Assembly (NCBI GenBank): GCA_029721435.1
Contig: CM056574.1
Span: forward strand, 78,277,001 to 78,341,000
Origin: Gymnothorax reevesii
Taxonomy: Eukaryota; Chordata; Actinopteri; Anguilliformes; Muraenidae
Direction: 5' to 3'
DNA length: 64,000 nucleotides
The position numbers and the translations under genes were made by a program. This document shows positions 1 to 10,059 of the stretch, in pieces; positions within the stretch are counted from its first letter, which is position 1; every line of letters begins with the position of its first letter. Under the pieces are notes generated by a model, which was not told where the DNA came from, searched no databases, and was given only the letters and a program-made list of their open reading frames with translations.

Positions 1-149
1 ACTAGGCCGTTGTCAGGTCAAAAAGAGGCTGTAACTTTAACAAGACCAGGTAAGAAAAAGGCCAGAAATAGGCCAAAACCTGGTCAAAACCAGGCCAGAA
101 TCAGATTAAACCCCGCCAAAAACATGCACCAGACAGTCGCTGCCCTTAC
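1..149. other. atm intron, 3' part beyond exon 150-384
   Basis: This is the start of the intron that follows exon 150-384 on the minus strand. It opens with a strong donor (GTAAGG just left of the exon). It contains several degenerate copies of a short CCAGG/GGCCA-type word between about 45 and 115. No gene or known repeat family was recognised. Confidence 0.6.
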
Positions 150-384
150 CTGCGTGTGTCCAGCGCTGCGAGCAAGTCTGCAGAGCTGCTGGAGGTGAGA
201 GGCCAGGGCAGAATGCAGGTTCTGCTTCCTGTCTGGGTTGCGTTCCCGCAGGATGAGTGTTTCCAGCATGGCCGTGCGGAGCGCCAGGATTGGCTCCAGC
301 AGCCCAAAGTCACTGTTCGACAGGAGTTTTGAATGCTGCTGCCAGTGGCTGAGCATCTCTGGCATGGCAAACTCTGACCGACTG
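150..384 (-). CDS. atm: atm exon (human residues about 2191-2269), FAT domain
   Basis: Exon of ATM kinase, 235 nt, the length I recall for the matching human exon (c.6573-6807). It reads with phase 2 in and encodes HWQQHSKLL, then LEPILALRTAML, matching human KWQKHSQLL and QEPIMALRTVIL. It belongs to the first third of the FAT domain, an alpha-helical scaffold that packs round the kinase domain. The donor is CACGCAG|GTAAGG. The acceptor is a tandem NAGNAG (TGCAGCAG). The upstream AG was chosen because it keeps the human spacing from the previous exon. It is the last exon in the window; the rest of the gene lies to the left. Confidence 0.96.
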
Positions 385-1779
385 CTGCAGGGAAAATAAA
401 ACAATTCCCAGAGAAAGCAAGAACAGCTTCAGCGCAAACTCTGACAGACTGTGGAAGGAATGCAACAGCAATATTGCTTCTGCCTGATAAGCACTCCCTG
501 TTTCGTGCCAGTGAAGGGGACTGGAAAGTTGTTTGGACTTAGGAGGAAGATTAAAATTGAGCCGTAAAGGGTCTTGCTGATATTAGTTCATTGTTAAAAC
601 AAGAGAAACAGGAGATGGCATATTCTCCAGCCGCTTAAGTAACCACTACAGCATACGTTCGATGTATTATCCAAGGTTTATGAAAAAGTATTGAGTGGTT
701 TTGGACAAAAAATGTCTACAAACAATCAGATGGACGGACAGTGATAGCATTTGAACAGTTTTCAAGTTACACTCCAGATCTGCACTCAAATTCAGTTAAG
801 TTGCAAAATATCAAAATTTATGCCACGAAAATAAAAAGAACAAAAACAAAATTTTGAATTCAAATTTTTTTTAAGTATAATAAGCATGACCAATCACTGC
901 TGTAAGAAGCATAGGCATTTGTGCATTTTTTCTTTTTCTTGACAATATACCTTCTTATCAAAATTAGATCTTAAACAATGAGCAACCACGTGAAATGCTT
1001 CCAGGAAAAAATAGTGTTGAGCTGATCACCGTTAAGGATGCACATTATGCCTTCGGGGCCACACTGCCTGCGTGAGCGGTGCTGTTGCTTCATGTTACCC
1101 CTCGGTTTTCATTTTGGCGTCCATGGTGACAGATGACAGCGGACACACAGGATGCATGAGACGTGCATCTCGCGCAGAAATTCAGGGCTGCTGCCGCGCG
1201 TCTTTTATAGATTCAGAATCTCGCCTATTTTTACTGTGACACACGTGCAGTTCTTGGCAGAATAGACTTGACATAAATACATGCATTTTGCTACATTGCC
1301 GAGGATGCGTGCCTGTTTCAAGCATCAAACAAACAAACAAAATAAATGTAACAACACTTCCGGCATGTTTATCATCTTTAAAGCCTGTTTATATGGACAT
1401 AATCCCTTCTGTTAAATTCAGCAATGCTTTGTGAAATAATTCCCGGAAAATGTGGTGGGAAATTTGCGACTTTCAATGTGCCAAACATCGTTATAGTATA
1501 GGCTACCGTCATATAGGGAATTATTCTTCATTCCTAACTTTTTTTTGAAAGCTTTCATGCTCGATTGCTTGTTTTATTTTGGATTTAATTTTTTGAAAAA
1601 AAAAAAAAAAAATCCATGAACTTATTTCGCCGGAATAATGCCATTAATTATGGAGCCCAGTCATTCAAAATATCTTATTAGCGAATGCGTGCTTGGATTT
1701 GTAGCGAAATGTCAGCTAGGCAAAAATAAAAAAATATTCAAAAGCTGATGCAAAAATATTCATAAATGACACAGAAATG
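385..1779. other. atm intron, no recognised element
   Basis: AT-rich intronic sequence. It includes an A-run near 1597-1612. I found no exon-like ORF with splice sites, no TIR pair and no recognisable transposon protein. Confidence 0.5.
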
Positions 1780-2075
1780 CCTCAAGTCCCATTTACAAAA
1801 TTCCTTGGAGTTATTGTAGATGAAAGACTAACCTGGAAAAATGATGCTGATCTCGTTTTCAAAAGGTCAATGAAAATGATTGGAATACTGTGAAAAGTCT
1901 GTACCCTGATCCATCCCTCAGCACATTTCTCTTTGTATTACAGTCTAATCTATCCTCATATCAGTTATTGTAATATTGTTTGGGCAGCTACCTACTCTTC
2001 TTATCTCAACCAGATATTTTTAATTCAAAAAAGGTTTTAAAGTGTTGAAGATTATATTTCAGCATTATTCATTAT
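1780..2075 (+). mobile_element. LINE reverse-transcriptase fragment (5' half)
   Basis: The plus strand reads, with frameshifts, FLGVIVDERLTWKND, then YPHISYCNIVWAATYSSYLN, then LIQKRF. This is the conserved region downstream of the reverse transcriptase catalytic site of many non-LTR retrotransposons (FLGV..D..L.W, HL.YC..VWG, ..QKR). A stop and frame breaks make it a pseudogene. It continues after an interruption at 2986, where the expected C-terminal part of the same protein resumes in the same orientation. The clade was not determined. Confidence 0.8.
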
Positions 2076-2985
2076 ATTCACTAATACTGATTATATATAT
2101 TTTATCATTATTCATTCATTGCTCATACTAATAATCAATAATCATAATCAATAACCATATTATGTGGGCAGCAAAAAGACACGCACACATACATACAAGT
2201 AGTTCATATACTGCAGTGCAAACACAGACAAATACACATGCAAGCGGTTTACACACAGATAGACACACATATACAAGCAATTCAGTTCACATGTGCATGA
2301 GCAGCACACACACATAAGCAGCGCGCTTCTGTAGCTTTGATTAGTAAGCAGGCTTCTGTTCAGTTGATTCAAAAAACATAATCAGAGGATGTATTTGATT
2401 TCTGTAGCTTTGATCAATATTAGTTCAGCAAAATCATTAGTTGCTACTGAAAACATAATCAATTGAATTATTTGTAATAATTTGATATGCATCGAATTCA
2501 TCCACTGGTTTCTTTTTCTTTTTATCACATTCATCTGGCTGTATTCTCTGTCTGTATATCTCTGTATATCTCCTGTTGGGTGTGGCTGTAGGTCTCTTGA
2601 GGTGACACGTATGCGTCTTTGCTTTGCATTCCTGAAGGATTACCTAACAGAGGATCGGGTTGCCTGCCCAATTGCAGAGTGAGAATGAGAAGCGGAAAGA
2701 CCATATTTGCTGGAGATAAGGGTATAACCCGGCGTGTAAAAGTCGGGAGGGAGGGAGTTCTTGCGCAGGAGTAACTCGGCTTTACATTTATCAACATGAC
2801 TCAATAAAGCCTAATTGTTCTTTTCAGAATCTGTCTCTCTCCAATTGCTTGAAGATGGGGGAACCTTAATATGTTGAAGAAAACCACAACAAAAGAATGA
2901 TTTCTAACTCTGCCTGCCAAGAACCATCTGCACCTTTGTTCAAAAAATGTTATGTTTTGTCAATTCACTCTCTAAATTACCTTTT
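2076..2985. repeat. AT-rich and CA-rich DNA separating two LINE halves
   Basis: Starts with degenerate TATTCATT-like repeats (2060-2160), then a CA-rich stretch with many ACACACA words (2175-2320), then unassigned sequence. It separates two pieces of what looks like one LINE ORF, so at least part is a later insertion or local expansion. I could not identify target duplications. Confidence 0.45.
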
Positions 2986-3429
2986 AACGTGTGTTTTTGT
3001 ATAAATTCTTACATCACAAGCAAGACCTTCCAGTTGCATTTCATGACTTTTTTCTCTTATCATCAGACATTCATTCCTACTCATCGAGACGACTAAAAGA
3101 CTTTCATTTACCTTATTGTCATACTGCCAGTCATCAAATATTTATTAAATTTAGAGGTCCTCATCTTAGAAATCTACTAAGTAGTACCTTGAAGTTGTCA
3201 TCCTCCTTGACATCTTTCAAAAGACTTTTTAAAAAGTATCTTCTACAGAGATGGACTCGTATGTTGTTATAGTCTGTTCATTTTATGTATTTAGGTTTCT
3301 GTCAGTTCTTTTATTTTTCTTAGTTCTCCTTTTCCTTTCTCTTTCTTCTTTTTTGTTCTATTTTATTCTTTTTTCCTATCATGATGTTTTTATTTGTCTT
3401 TTTTGCTTACGTGTTCTTGTTTTTTACCT
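2986..3429 (+). mobile_element. LINE ORF2 C-terminal fragment and start of 3' UTR
   Basis: The ORF at 2991-3272 reads FLYKFLHHKQDLP, then DIHSYSSRR, then LPYCHTASHQ, then FRGPHLRNLL and FKRLFKKYLL. This is the usual end of LINE reverse transcriptase proteins (F.YK, H.TR, ..F.G..LWN.LP, FK..LK). A pyrimidine-rich 3' untranslated stretch follows. It is most simply the continuation of the fragment at 1780-2075. Confidence 0.75.
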
Positions 3430-3769
3430 TCGCCAGCGACTTCGCTGACGAAGGTAATGTTTTGATCCCCGTGTATTTATTTGTTTGTGTGTCTGTCTGT
3501 CTGTCTGTGTGTATGTGTATCGAATAACTCAAAAAGTACCAAACGGAATTTCATAAAATTTGGTGGGTTGATTTGGCATGACCTGAGGATCAATCGATTC
3601 GATTTTGGGAGTGATCGGGTCAAAGGTCAAGGTCAAGGCCACGAAAAGGTCAAAACCGACTTTCGGCCATATCTCGGTCAATTTTTATCCGATCGGCATG
3701 AAACCAACGCCAGTGGGGAGGGATTTAGTGGCGTCGGCGAAGGTATGCGCTCTACCGAGTGCCCGTTCT
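3430..3769 (+). mobile_element. Hairpin-started non-autonomous element (Helentron-like)
   Basis: Begins with a near-perfect palindrome (CCTTCGCCAGCGA, then TTCGCTGACGAAGG) and continues with a GTCTGTCTGTCTGT tract and AACTCAAAAAGTAC. It carries AGGTCAAGGTCA motifs and ends with a hairpin (GCGCTC-TACC-GAGTGC) followed by CCGTTCTAG. It sits between T-rich host sequence inside a LINE 3' UTR. A related element on the other strand at 60350-60641 shares the palindrome, the AACTCAAAAAGTAC word and the CTAG end. The hairpin plus CTAG end resembles Helitron/Helentron termini. That class assignment is an inference. Confidence 0.6.
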
Positions 3770-3962
3770 AGTTTTGTTTTGTTTTTGGTCAATTGATTCC
3801 TGATGTTTTAATATTTTGTTGACTTGAAGGGGAGGACGTGGTATAAGCCCTCTGGGCTTCTTTTCTCTCCTGCACAGATGATCTTATTCTGAAAATTTAC
3901 TGTGTAATATTTTATCCCTAACCTTGTGCAAATAAATTAAACTAAGTGTAACAAATGTTTAT
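3770..3962 (+). mobile_element. LINE 3' UTR end
   Basis: The sequence resumes as T-rich LINE 3' UTR after the hairpin element. It contains AGCCCTCTGGGCTTCTTT, a short hairpin often seen near LINE 3' ends, and AAATAAATTAAA just before the tandem array at 3963. This suggests the element terminates here. Confidence 0.5.
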
Positions 3963-4640
3963 ACCAAATATGAAAATAATTTGTCAAAACTTGCAGCCAG
4001 TATTGTGTCCACAAGGAAATGTCTGCTTTGGCAATAATTTGCATATTATTTGGTCAATACTGTCACCATGGCAACCAAAATCAATAGGTGTTGTCAGTGA
4101 AGTGTAACACGTCCACACCAAATATGAAAGTAATCAGAGATTGCAGCCTGTACTGCGCCCACAAGGAAATATCTGTTTTGCCACTAATTTGCATATTATT
4201 TGGTCAATACTGTCGCCATGGTAACCAAAATCGATAGGTGTCATAAGTGGAGTGTAACACATGTCCATACCAAATATGAAAATAATTGGCCAAAAATCGC
4301 AGCCTGTACTGCATCCACAAGGGAATCTCAATATTTTGCCACTTTTTTCCATATTATTCGACCAATACTGTCGCCATAGCAACCAAAATTGATTGGTGTC
4401 TTAAGTGAAGTGTACCACATATCAATACCAGACATGAAAGTAATCGGCAAAAATTGCAAAAAAGTAAATCTCGATGTTTTGCCACTAATTTGCAAATTAT
4501 TCGGCCAATACTGTCATCATAGCAACCAAAATCAATAGTAGTCATAAGTTGAGAATAACACGTCCATATCAAATATAAAAAATATTGGTAAAAAATTACA
4601 GCCTGTAGAGTGTCTACAAGAAAGTGTCTACGGACGCGGA
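3963..4640. repeat. About 150-bp tandem repeat, roughly 4.5 units
   Basis: The words GCATATTATTTGGTCAATAC and ACCAAAATCAATAGGTGT recur in diverged form with spacings of about 150, 158 and 143 bases (unit anchors near 4041, 4191, 4349 and 4492). Each unit also has a CTGTA(C/G)TG(C/T)..CACAAG word. The units are diverged and show no coding potential. The array lies 350 bases from atm exon 4998-5117. Confidence 0.8.
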
Positions 4641-4997
4641 CGCGACTGACATAGCAGCGGTGTGGGAGACGACACACGACACATCCAGGGGCTAAAATTA
4701 CATCAAGGTTTCTTTCGATTCAATAGCATTCACCATTTCTATACTTACTTAAGAAAGAAACCTAAGTTAATTTCACAAAATAAAATGTTCCCCCCGATAT
4801 TGGGCACTCCTCATAATTTATTATCTGTTCCAATTATTTATATTTGTCCCAATAGTTTAATTTTTTTTTATTTCTGCGGGGATCCTTAACATTTGGGGAC
4901 CTTAACAAAATGCTTCTCTTCACATTTTTGCAGTCCTAAGGTGAAACTTTTGACATTCACACACACCAACACAGAGTTTATTCGGTGAGGTACAAAC
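4641..4997. other. atm intron next to exon 4998-5117
   Basis: Contains a short ACGGACGCGGACGCG stretch at the end of the 150-bp array, then AT-rich sequence. On the minus strand the exon is followed by GTTTGT, a weak donor. No element recognised. Confidence 0.4.
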
Positions 4998-5117
4998 CCA
5001 GCGCAGAGCTCCCCCGCACTCTCCAGCTCACTGATCCTCTGCAGGTTACAGAGAGCAGGGTAAAGAGAAGAGATGGCCTCCAGACTGTCTCGGCATAGGT
5101 CCTCCACTGCACACTCC
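4998..5117 (-). CDS. atm: atm exon (human residues about 2151-2191), FAT domain
   Basis: 120 nt, the human length as recalled (c.6453-6572). It encodes VEDLCRDSLEAISSLYPALC, then LQRISELESAGEL, matching human [20 protein letters not shown] and LQAIGELESIGEL. The acceptor is TGTTGCAG|G; the upstream intron tract is GT-rich microsatellite. The donor GCTGG|GTTTGT is weak by consensus. It was chosen because it gives the exact human length and phase 2 out. A different nearby GT (GTACCT) would break the phase. Confidence 0.95.
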
Positions 5118-5177
5118 CTGCAACATACACACAAACAAATACTACATATACACACACACCAACACGACTACACTCAT

Positions 5178-6461
5178 TTAAGAGCCATTCCGAGAGAAAA
5201 TGGCACTTTTTGAAGAAGTTGAAGAGTCGACCCCCTGGAATTGAATGAAACTTTGCACATGGGTAGATTCGGGTGTCTCACAAAAAAAAAGCCAAATTTT
5301 TAGGTCCGTATCTCACTTTGCCTGCCAGTGGCTCACCTGGAAGCCACTAAAGTGCTCTGTTTTGCTTTTGACATCACATTTTATATGAACTATCATGACT
5401 TAAGTATACACAGTACCAAGCATGTTATACTTTTATCATGACCTTTGACACTTCAAGTCTAGTTAGACATCAGTACCACATCAGCGCCAAGCAGGGTAAC
5501 TACGTTATTGAGCCAGAATTATTTGAAAAATAACTATAAAAATTGAAAATGGAAATGGGAATAAAATTATATCACAAACATATACCAATCTATTATGATT
5601 TATTATGTGTTTACTCACAGCAAGACTATAATTTTCGGTGAATAATACCTTGGTATCTTGCTGGGTTAGTGCAATGTATGGCCAGAAAGATGGTCGAAAT
5701 TGATTTTGGTACATGTTTGCGGTATACATTCTCAGTAACCCAGATATGTACTGTGGTGGTAAATGCCATTTATTTATTTGTTTATTTATGTATTTATTTT
5801 ATTTAACCCTTATTTAACCAGGGAAGTCCCGTTGAGATCGAAATCTCTTTTTCAAGGGAGCCCTGGGGGTTGAGGTGGGGAGGTAGAGGGCAATTTGAAC
5901 AGCCAATTAGATCAGGGGATGATTAGGTGGCAGGTCAAAAGAGCCAGGTTGGGAGTTTAGCCATGACATTGGGGAAACCCCCTACTCTAATCAAAGAGTG
6001 TCATAGGATCTGTTGTTGTGCTTTTGGAACTCTATTTTCAGGAATACCAACCATTTCTTTGGTATTAACTACAATTTCAAGTGAGACAGTCTTCCTAAGT
6101 CTTCCTAAGTTGGAAGAAAACTCAAAACGGACCATTTCATAGCAGATTGTGCCTATGTTTAGGTGGCATGATTTTGTTTACCAAGCAAGAGAGCAAATCT
6201 AAAGTTCTCTGGGTACATAGTCCCTTTGGGGTACATTACAGAATTTGTAAAATCTGAATGGTAGTACTTTCAGTGTAGAAGATATTCAACATCAAAAGTT
6301 GGAAAATTTCACCCCCAAGGGGCACTGTAGGTTGGATGCAAATACTGGCTATCCCCAGCAATGTGCCAAAGAAATTGTTTTTGAATTGTGATACACACAA
6401 CTAGTTTTCTCTGAAAATATAGAGTTTAGCTTAGCTATATACTGGGTGGATGGCTATCTGA
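5178..6461. repeat. About 1-kb dispersed repeat, copy 1 (interrupted)
   Basis: Collinear with 51565-52574. Both copies start TTAAGAGCCATTCC and share CCCTGGAATTGAATGAAACT, GTATCTTGC.GGGTTAGT, CCAGAAAGATGGT, CTCAGTAACCCAGATATGTA and TACTGGCTATCCCCAG. Copy 1 carries a 243-base insertion at 5771-6013 that copy 2 lacks. No transposase or TIR was found, so the class is unknown. It begins 60 bases upstream of exon 4998-5117. Confidence 0.85.
5771..6013. mobile_element. Insertion inside the 1-kb repeat (retroposon-like)
   Basis: Copy 2 of the host repeat runs straight through this point (GTAAATGCCATT then TGTTGTGCTTTTGG), so this block is an insertion. It begins with TATTTATTTG-type repeats, then ATTTAACCAGGGAAGTCCCG and TTTCAAGGGAGCCCTGG, a motif I recognise as common in fish interspersed repeats. 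The TATTT run could be an inverted poly(A)-like tail. Confidence 0.65.
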
Positions 6462-6462
6462 C

Positions 6463-6764
6463 CAGATCTCACTGGTTGGGACTTCGCAAGTTCAGAATGA
6501 GGGCGGAGGATACCCGAACATAATCAAGCTCAGAATCTTCCTTATGAGCGCCCATCTGGTCAACAGGAGAGGCCTCGGGGAACTACATCTACATAACCCT
6601 TCCCAGCAGACCCTTCCCAATTTGCATCCCTGTAAGCGCATTGGCCAATTGCACGCTACTTCTGAAAAGAGCTGCTGACCACTGCTGGTTGGTACGAGGT
6701 GGGGATCGAACCCGCAGCGTGATGGGTCACTTCTACTTCGCAACGCGATGCTTTTTCTGAGTGA
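6463..6764 (-). mobile_element. tRNA-like SINE copy 1
   Basis: One of four copies in the window (also 12590-12997, 32945-33361 and 59047-59513). On the minus strand it starts with a tRNA-like head holding GGGTTCGATCCCC, a good B-box for RNA polymerase III. The family body follows (AGTAGCG.GCAATTGGCC, CAAATTGGGAAGGG, GGGTATCCTCCGCCCTC). The tail part seen in the other copies is missing, so this copy is 3'-truncated. Confidence 0.75.
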
Positions 6765-6889
6765 AAAAGCATTGGCATTCTTGATACTATCACAATTTCA
6801 CCCATTTTCAGCTGAGCATGATAAAGTGTTTGGTGGAAAAGGAAGACCCACAGTGTCCCACTTGTCAGAAAACACTCCAAACAATAGCA

Positions 6890-8285
6890 AATGAGATTCG
6901 GATACTAAAAACTTTTCTCTCATTGTTCACTCCACCCCTGACTTGTCATATGTGGACCAGTTGAAATTCATATTCTGGCTTGTAAATGGCAGTGGTAACG
7001 TGGTGGAGCGATTCCTGTGCTTTGAGCCAATTGAGAGCCACACTGGCAAAAGTTCAGCAAACTGTGCAACTTTGATGGTAGAGTCTTCGTTTAGACATCT
7101 CAAACTGCCAAGGTCAGTTGTATGACAATGCAAGCAATACGTCGGGAAGAAACAATGGGCTACAGGCCAATCTGAAACAAAAAAACCCTCTGATCGAGTA
7201 TGTACCATTTGCAGCACATTCACTCAACTTGGTTGGTGTTAATACTCTGGATAGTAGCAGCCCAGAGGCTGATGAGTTTTTTAATGGGCTGCAGTCACTG
7301 TACACATTTTGCTTCTCATCCACACACAGAAGGGGGTAAAGTTTTTCAGAAGACAGATGTCAGACTGTCATTAAAATCGCTGTCTTGTACTTGCTGGAGT
7401 GCTTGGACAGAATCAACCAAGGCACTGTGGAAAAATTACGCCCACATCTGAGAGGACTTAGATTGTAATTCAAATGATAATGATGAGAAACAAAAACTCG
7501 AATTGAGGCCGCTGGTCTATTGCTAGATTGGACATGGCATATTTCTGGGATGTCATACTTGACCCATTCAATGCAACAAGCATACACTTACTGATAAGTG
7601 ACATTGACACATCTGTAGCATCCCAACTTTTGCTCTCTTTGATGGAATTTGTGGCTGGACTCAGGAACCAATTTGATGCGCTTGAGCAGGTAGCATTAAA
7701 TGTGACAGGTGTGTCTCAGTCATACAAGCATGATCTTCAGCGGAAGCATGAAGCTCAGACCTAGGAGTGACACTTGAGGGGAGGGAAAAGTTCAAAGAAG
7801 AAACATTTTATGTGGTCATTGAGAAGCCAGTGGCTTGAATGGTTACAAGAACCTGACTTGTCTCTGTAAAGTTCTGTTTATGTCAGATCAGGTGTCTGAC
7901 AGATGTCACAGTGTAAAAGGTAAACGCACTTTTTGCCGCATATCCTTCGGATCTGAACATAAACTTTGCCGATGAACTCATCCAATTTACTGTAAGTCTT
8001 TCATGTCTGATCTGCAAGTGAGAAGCGCCCGTCTCAAATGCTGAACACATTGCAGGCCTTTAATTTACAGTGTTCCCCAATGTTTACGTGGCACTGAATT
8101 TTTTTTTTGTACTTATGTGACAAACTACCAGGGAGCACGGAAATTTCCCCTTTTAGGCAGAATAAAAAATGAGTTGCAGAGTATTATGAGCCAAACACGT
8201 CTCAGCTGTTTATCACCTCTGTCAATAGAGTCAGACGGCTAGATTTTGACAATATAAGTGATAATTTTGCAAGGAGAAGGAGAGG
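6890..8285 (+). pseudogene. hAT-type transposase remnant
   Basis: Broken plus-strand frames encode, in order: LSYVDQLKFIFWLVNG; VVERFLCFEPIESHTG; YDNASNTSGRNNGLQA; EYVPFAAHSLNLVG (6943-7339); FWDVILDPFNATS with a helical stretch to about 7764; and the C-terminal hATC-like part VFPNVYVAL, then IKNELQSIMSQTRLS and LSPLSIESD (about 8060-8250). This order is that of hAT-like transposases related to vertebrate ZMYM1-type proteins. Multiple stops and frameshifts show it is dead. The N-terminal zinc finger was not seen. Confidence 0.85.
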
Positions 8286-8298
8286 AAAGGTGCCTTTA

Positions 8299-8447
8299 TA
8301 GGCAAGGCTGGACTGGTCATCTGGCATACCTCCCAGTGCGCTGATAGATTTTAATGTACTTAGGGGTCCTAGCAGCAACAGCTGGTGGTGGGCTGCTTGG
8401 CCCATAATGCCTGGGCTATTTTTTTTTGTGTCAGTCCAGCCCTCACT
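8299..8447. mobile_element. Small MITE with GGCTGGACTGG termini
   Basis: The ends are inverted repeats: GGCAAGGCTGGACTGGTCAT on the left and TGTCAGTCCAGCCCTC on the right, with GGCCCATAATGCCTGGGC inside. The size (about 150 bp) and termini look like a non-autonomous DNA transposon. It directly abuts the hAT remnant. Confidence 0.6.
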
Positions 8448-8945
8448 AATAGAAAGTATGTTTGTGTTAGGGGGTAGGGATGGGCCGCCGGTAGCCATGG
8501 GGCTGTGAGGCCAGTGTGGAGGGGGGGGCTCCAATGGACATGTGCCCCGGTTCCTCACAGAACCTTGATCTGACCCTGCCTGTTGGCTTGGACGAGGCAG
8601 GGCCTTGTCAGCCTTGCATGCCAATGAGCCTGAGGAAGCCATCATCCTGCTGCAGGTTCGTCCCTCCTCGGACCAGTCAGTACGTAGTCATTTCTGCTAA
8701 TCTAGAGCATACCAAAAACACTGCCCCTTCAGAAATCCAGACATCAAGTCATAAATAGTTGACCATTTTCAAATTATGTCACTCAGGTTCCATCACTCCC
8801 GAATCCAACACATTGACTAAGAGAACTGCAGACCACTATGTGTACCATTGTTATAAGATATTCAATGTTAATTGCTTCATTTATGAGTGGTCACAATGTT
8901 AAGGCTCCTTGGATTATACAGTTTGGGTGCTTTTGTATGATAAAC
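8448..8945. other. Unassigned intronic sequence
   Basis: Contains a GC-rich patch (8470-8660) with open frames on both strands but no recognised domain and no splice-site-bounded exon. I see no element ends. Confidence 0.4.
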
Positions 8946-9114
8946 ATGTGCGTGTTGCAGGATGCGTGCCACGGGGATTCAGGGTCGTGTATATTTTGTG
9001 GTGATTCAGGGCAGTCTATGCATTCCAGTCTATGCATTGGTGGGCATTCCAAGCTGAGTATTTTTTACAGAGATCGAGGGCAGTGTATGTTTTTCGGTAA
9101 TTCAGGGCTATGTC
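8946..9114. repeat. 27-bp minisatellite, left block
   Basis: Degenerate units of the form GTGTATnTTTTGTGGTGATTCAGGGC. The same repeat resumes at 10060, after a Tc1 fragment. The period is a multiple of three, so the plus strand shows a pseudo-protein with a C-G-D-S-G-x-C pattern. I do not consider it coding. Confidence 0.75.
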
Positions 9115-10055
9115 CAATTGCGTTCAAAAAAATAGCAGTGCATTAAAATTGTGAATAAAGTGCAAATATTTTTTAAAAAGCCTTCTGTTCCAAAATACAA
9201 ATGTAGTAGAAACGTAACACATTCGATTCCAATCAAAGAATTAGCAAATTCAATCATGGCTATTCCATTACCTCAATCATGTTTGTCGGGCACCAAGATG
9301 TTGCTCGCTTACTCGTGCGTTTTGGGTTGTTGTCTTGTTGAAACACCCATTTCAGGGGCATTTCCTCTCTGGCATATAGCAACATATCGTCAGCCTGCTA
9401 ATAAAACCTTGTATTTCCAAATTGTTAAGAAAAAAAAACTGGTATGTCCGCTATTCTTACATGCAAAATGAAACATTTTTTATTTTATTTATTTTTTGAA
9501 TTATATTTCTATGTTTATATTATTATTTCATATTTTATACTTATTTTTATTTCCCTGTAAAGTTTGTCATTTTGAAGAAATAAGGTTTTATCAGCAGGCC
9601 GACGATAATCTTTCCAAGTATTTTCATGTAATCAAACTGATCCATAATCCCTGTTATACGATAAATAGGTCCAACACCATAGTATGCAAAACATCCCCAT
9701 ACCATGATTGCGTACTGCGGCTTGAATTCAGTACGCGGGGGTCATCTGACATACTGTTGTCACTGTATGACCACTAGATCCAAAACGAACAATTTTAACT
9801 CTCATAAGTCCACAGAATGTTACGTCATTTCTCTTTGGGCCAATCGATGCGTTTTAACCGATTCTGCACATGCCGTTTTTTCAACAGCGCTTTACAGGAA
9901 CCCTGATGAAAGCAGTTGTTCTGCCGAAACGTTGGTTTTATTAATGTTTTCATTTATAATAATTATAATTAATTTTTTGCATTGGAGCTATGAGTGTGCA
10001 GCCAGCTTCAATATTTTTCACACTTGTTTTCATTGGCTGGCACCTCATCACTTCA
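9115..10055 (-). mobile_element. Tc1/mariner fragment plus other repeat, within the minisatellite
   Basis: The left end CAATTGCGTTCAAAAAAATA is a Tc1-type terminus similar to the one at 48120. On the minus strand, 9290-9730 contains transposase pieces (IMVWGCF, GPIY.I.GIMDQFDY, KWVFQQDNNPK), including the second catalytic Asp, matching the family at 50095-50660. An AT-rich stretch interrupts it near 9420-9580. From about 9890 another interspersed repeat follows (TGCCGAAACGTTGG, TTTTTGCATTGGAGC). It is broken and inactive. Confidence 0.7.
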
Positions 10056-10059
10056 CGGG

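Noticed and set aside
6690..6764. Possible tRNA gene (GGGTTCGATCCCC).
   Set aside because: The B-box occurs in a dispersed repeat found four times, without a tRNA cloverleaf that I can draw; it is a SINE head.
8202..8645. 147-codon minus-strand ORF.
   Set aside because: Runs across the end of a plus-strand hAT remnant and a small MITE; no recognisable domain.
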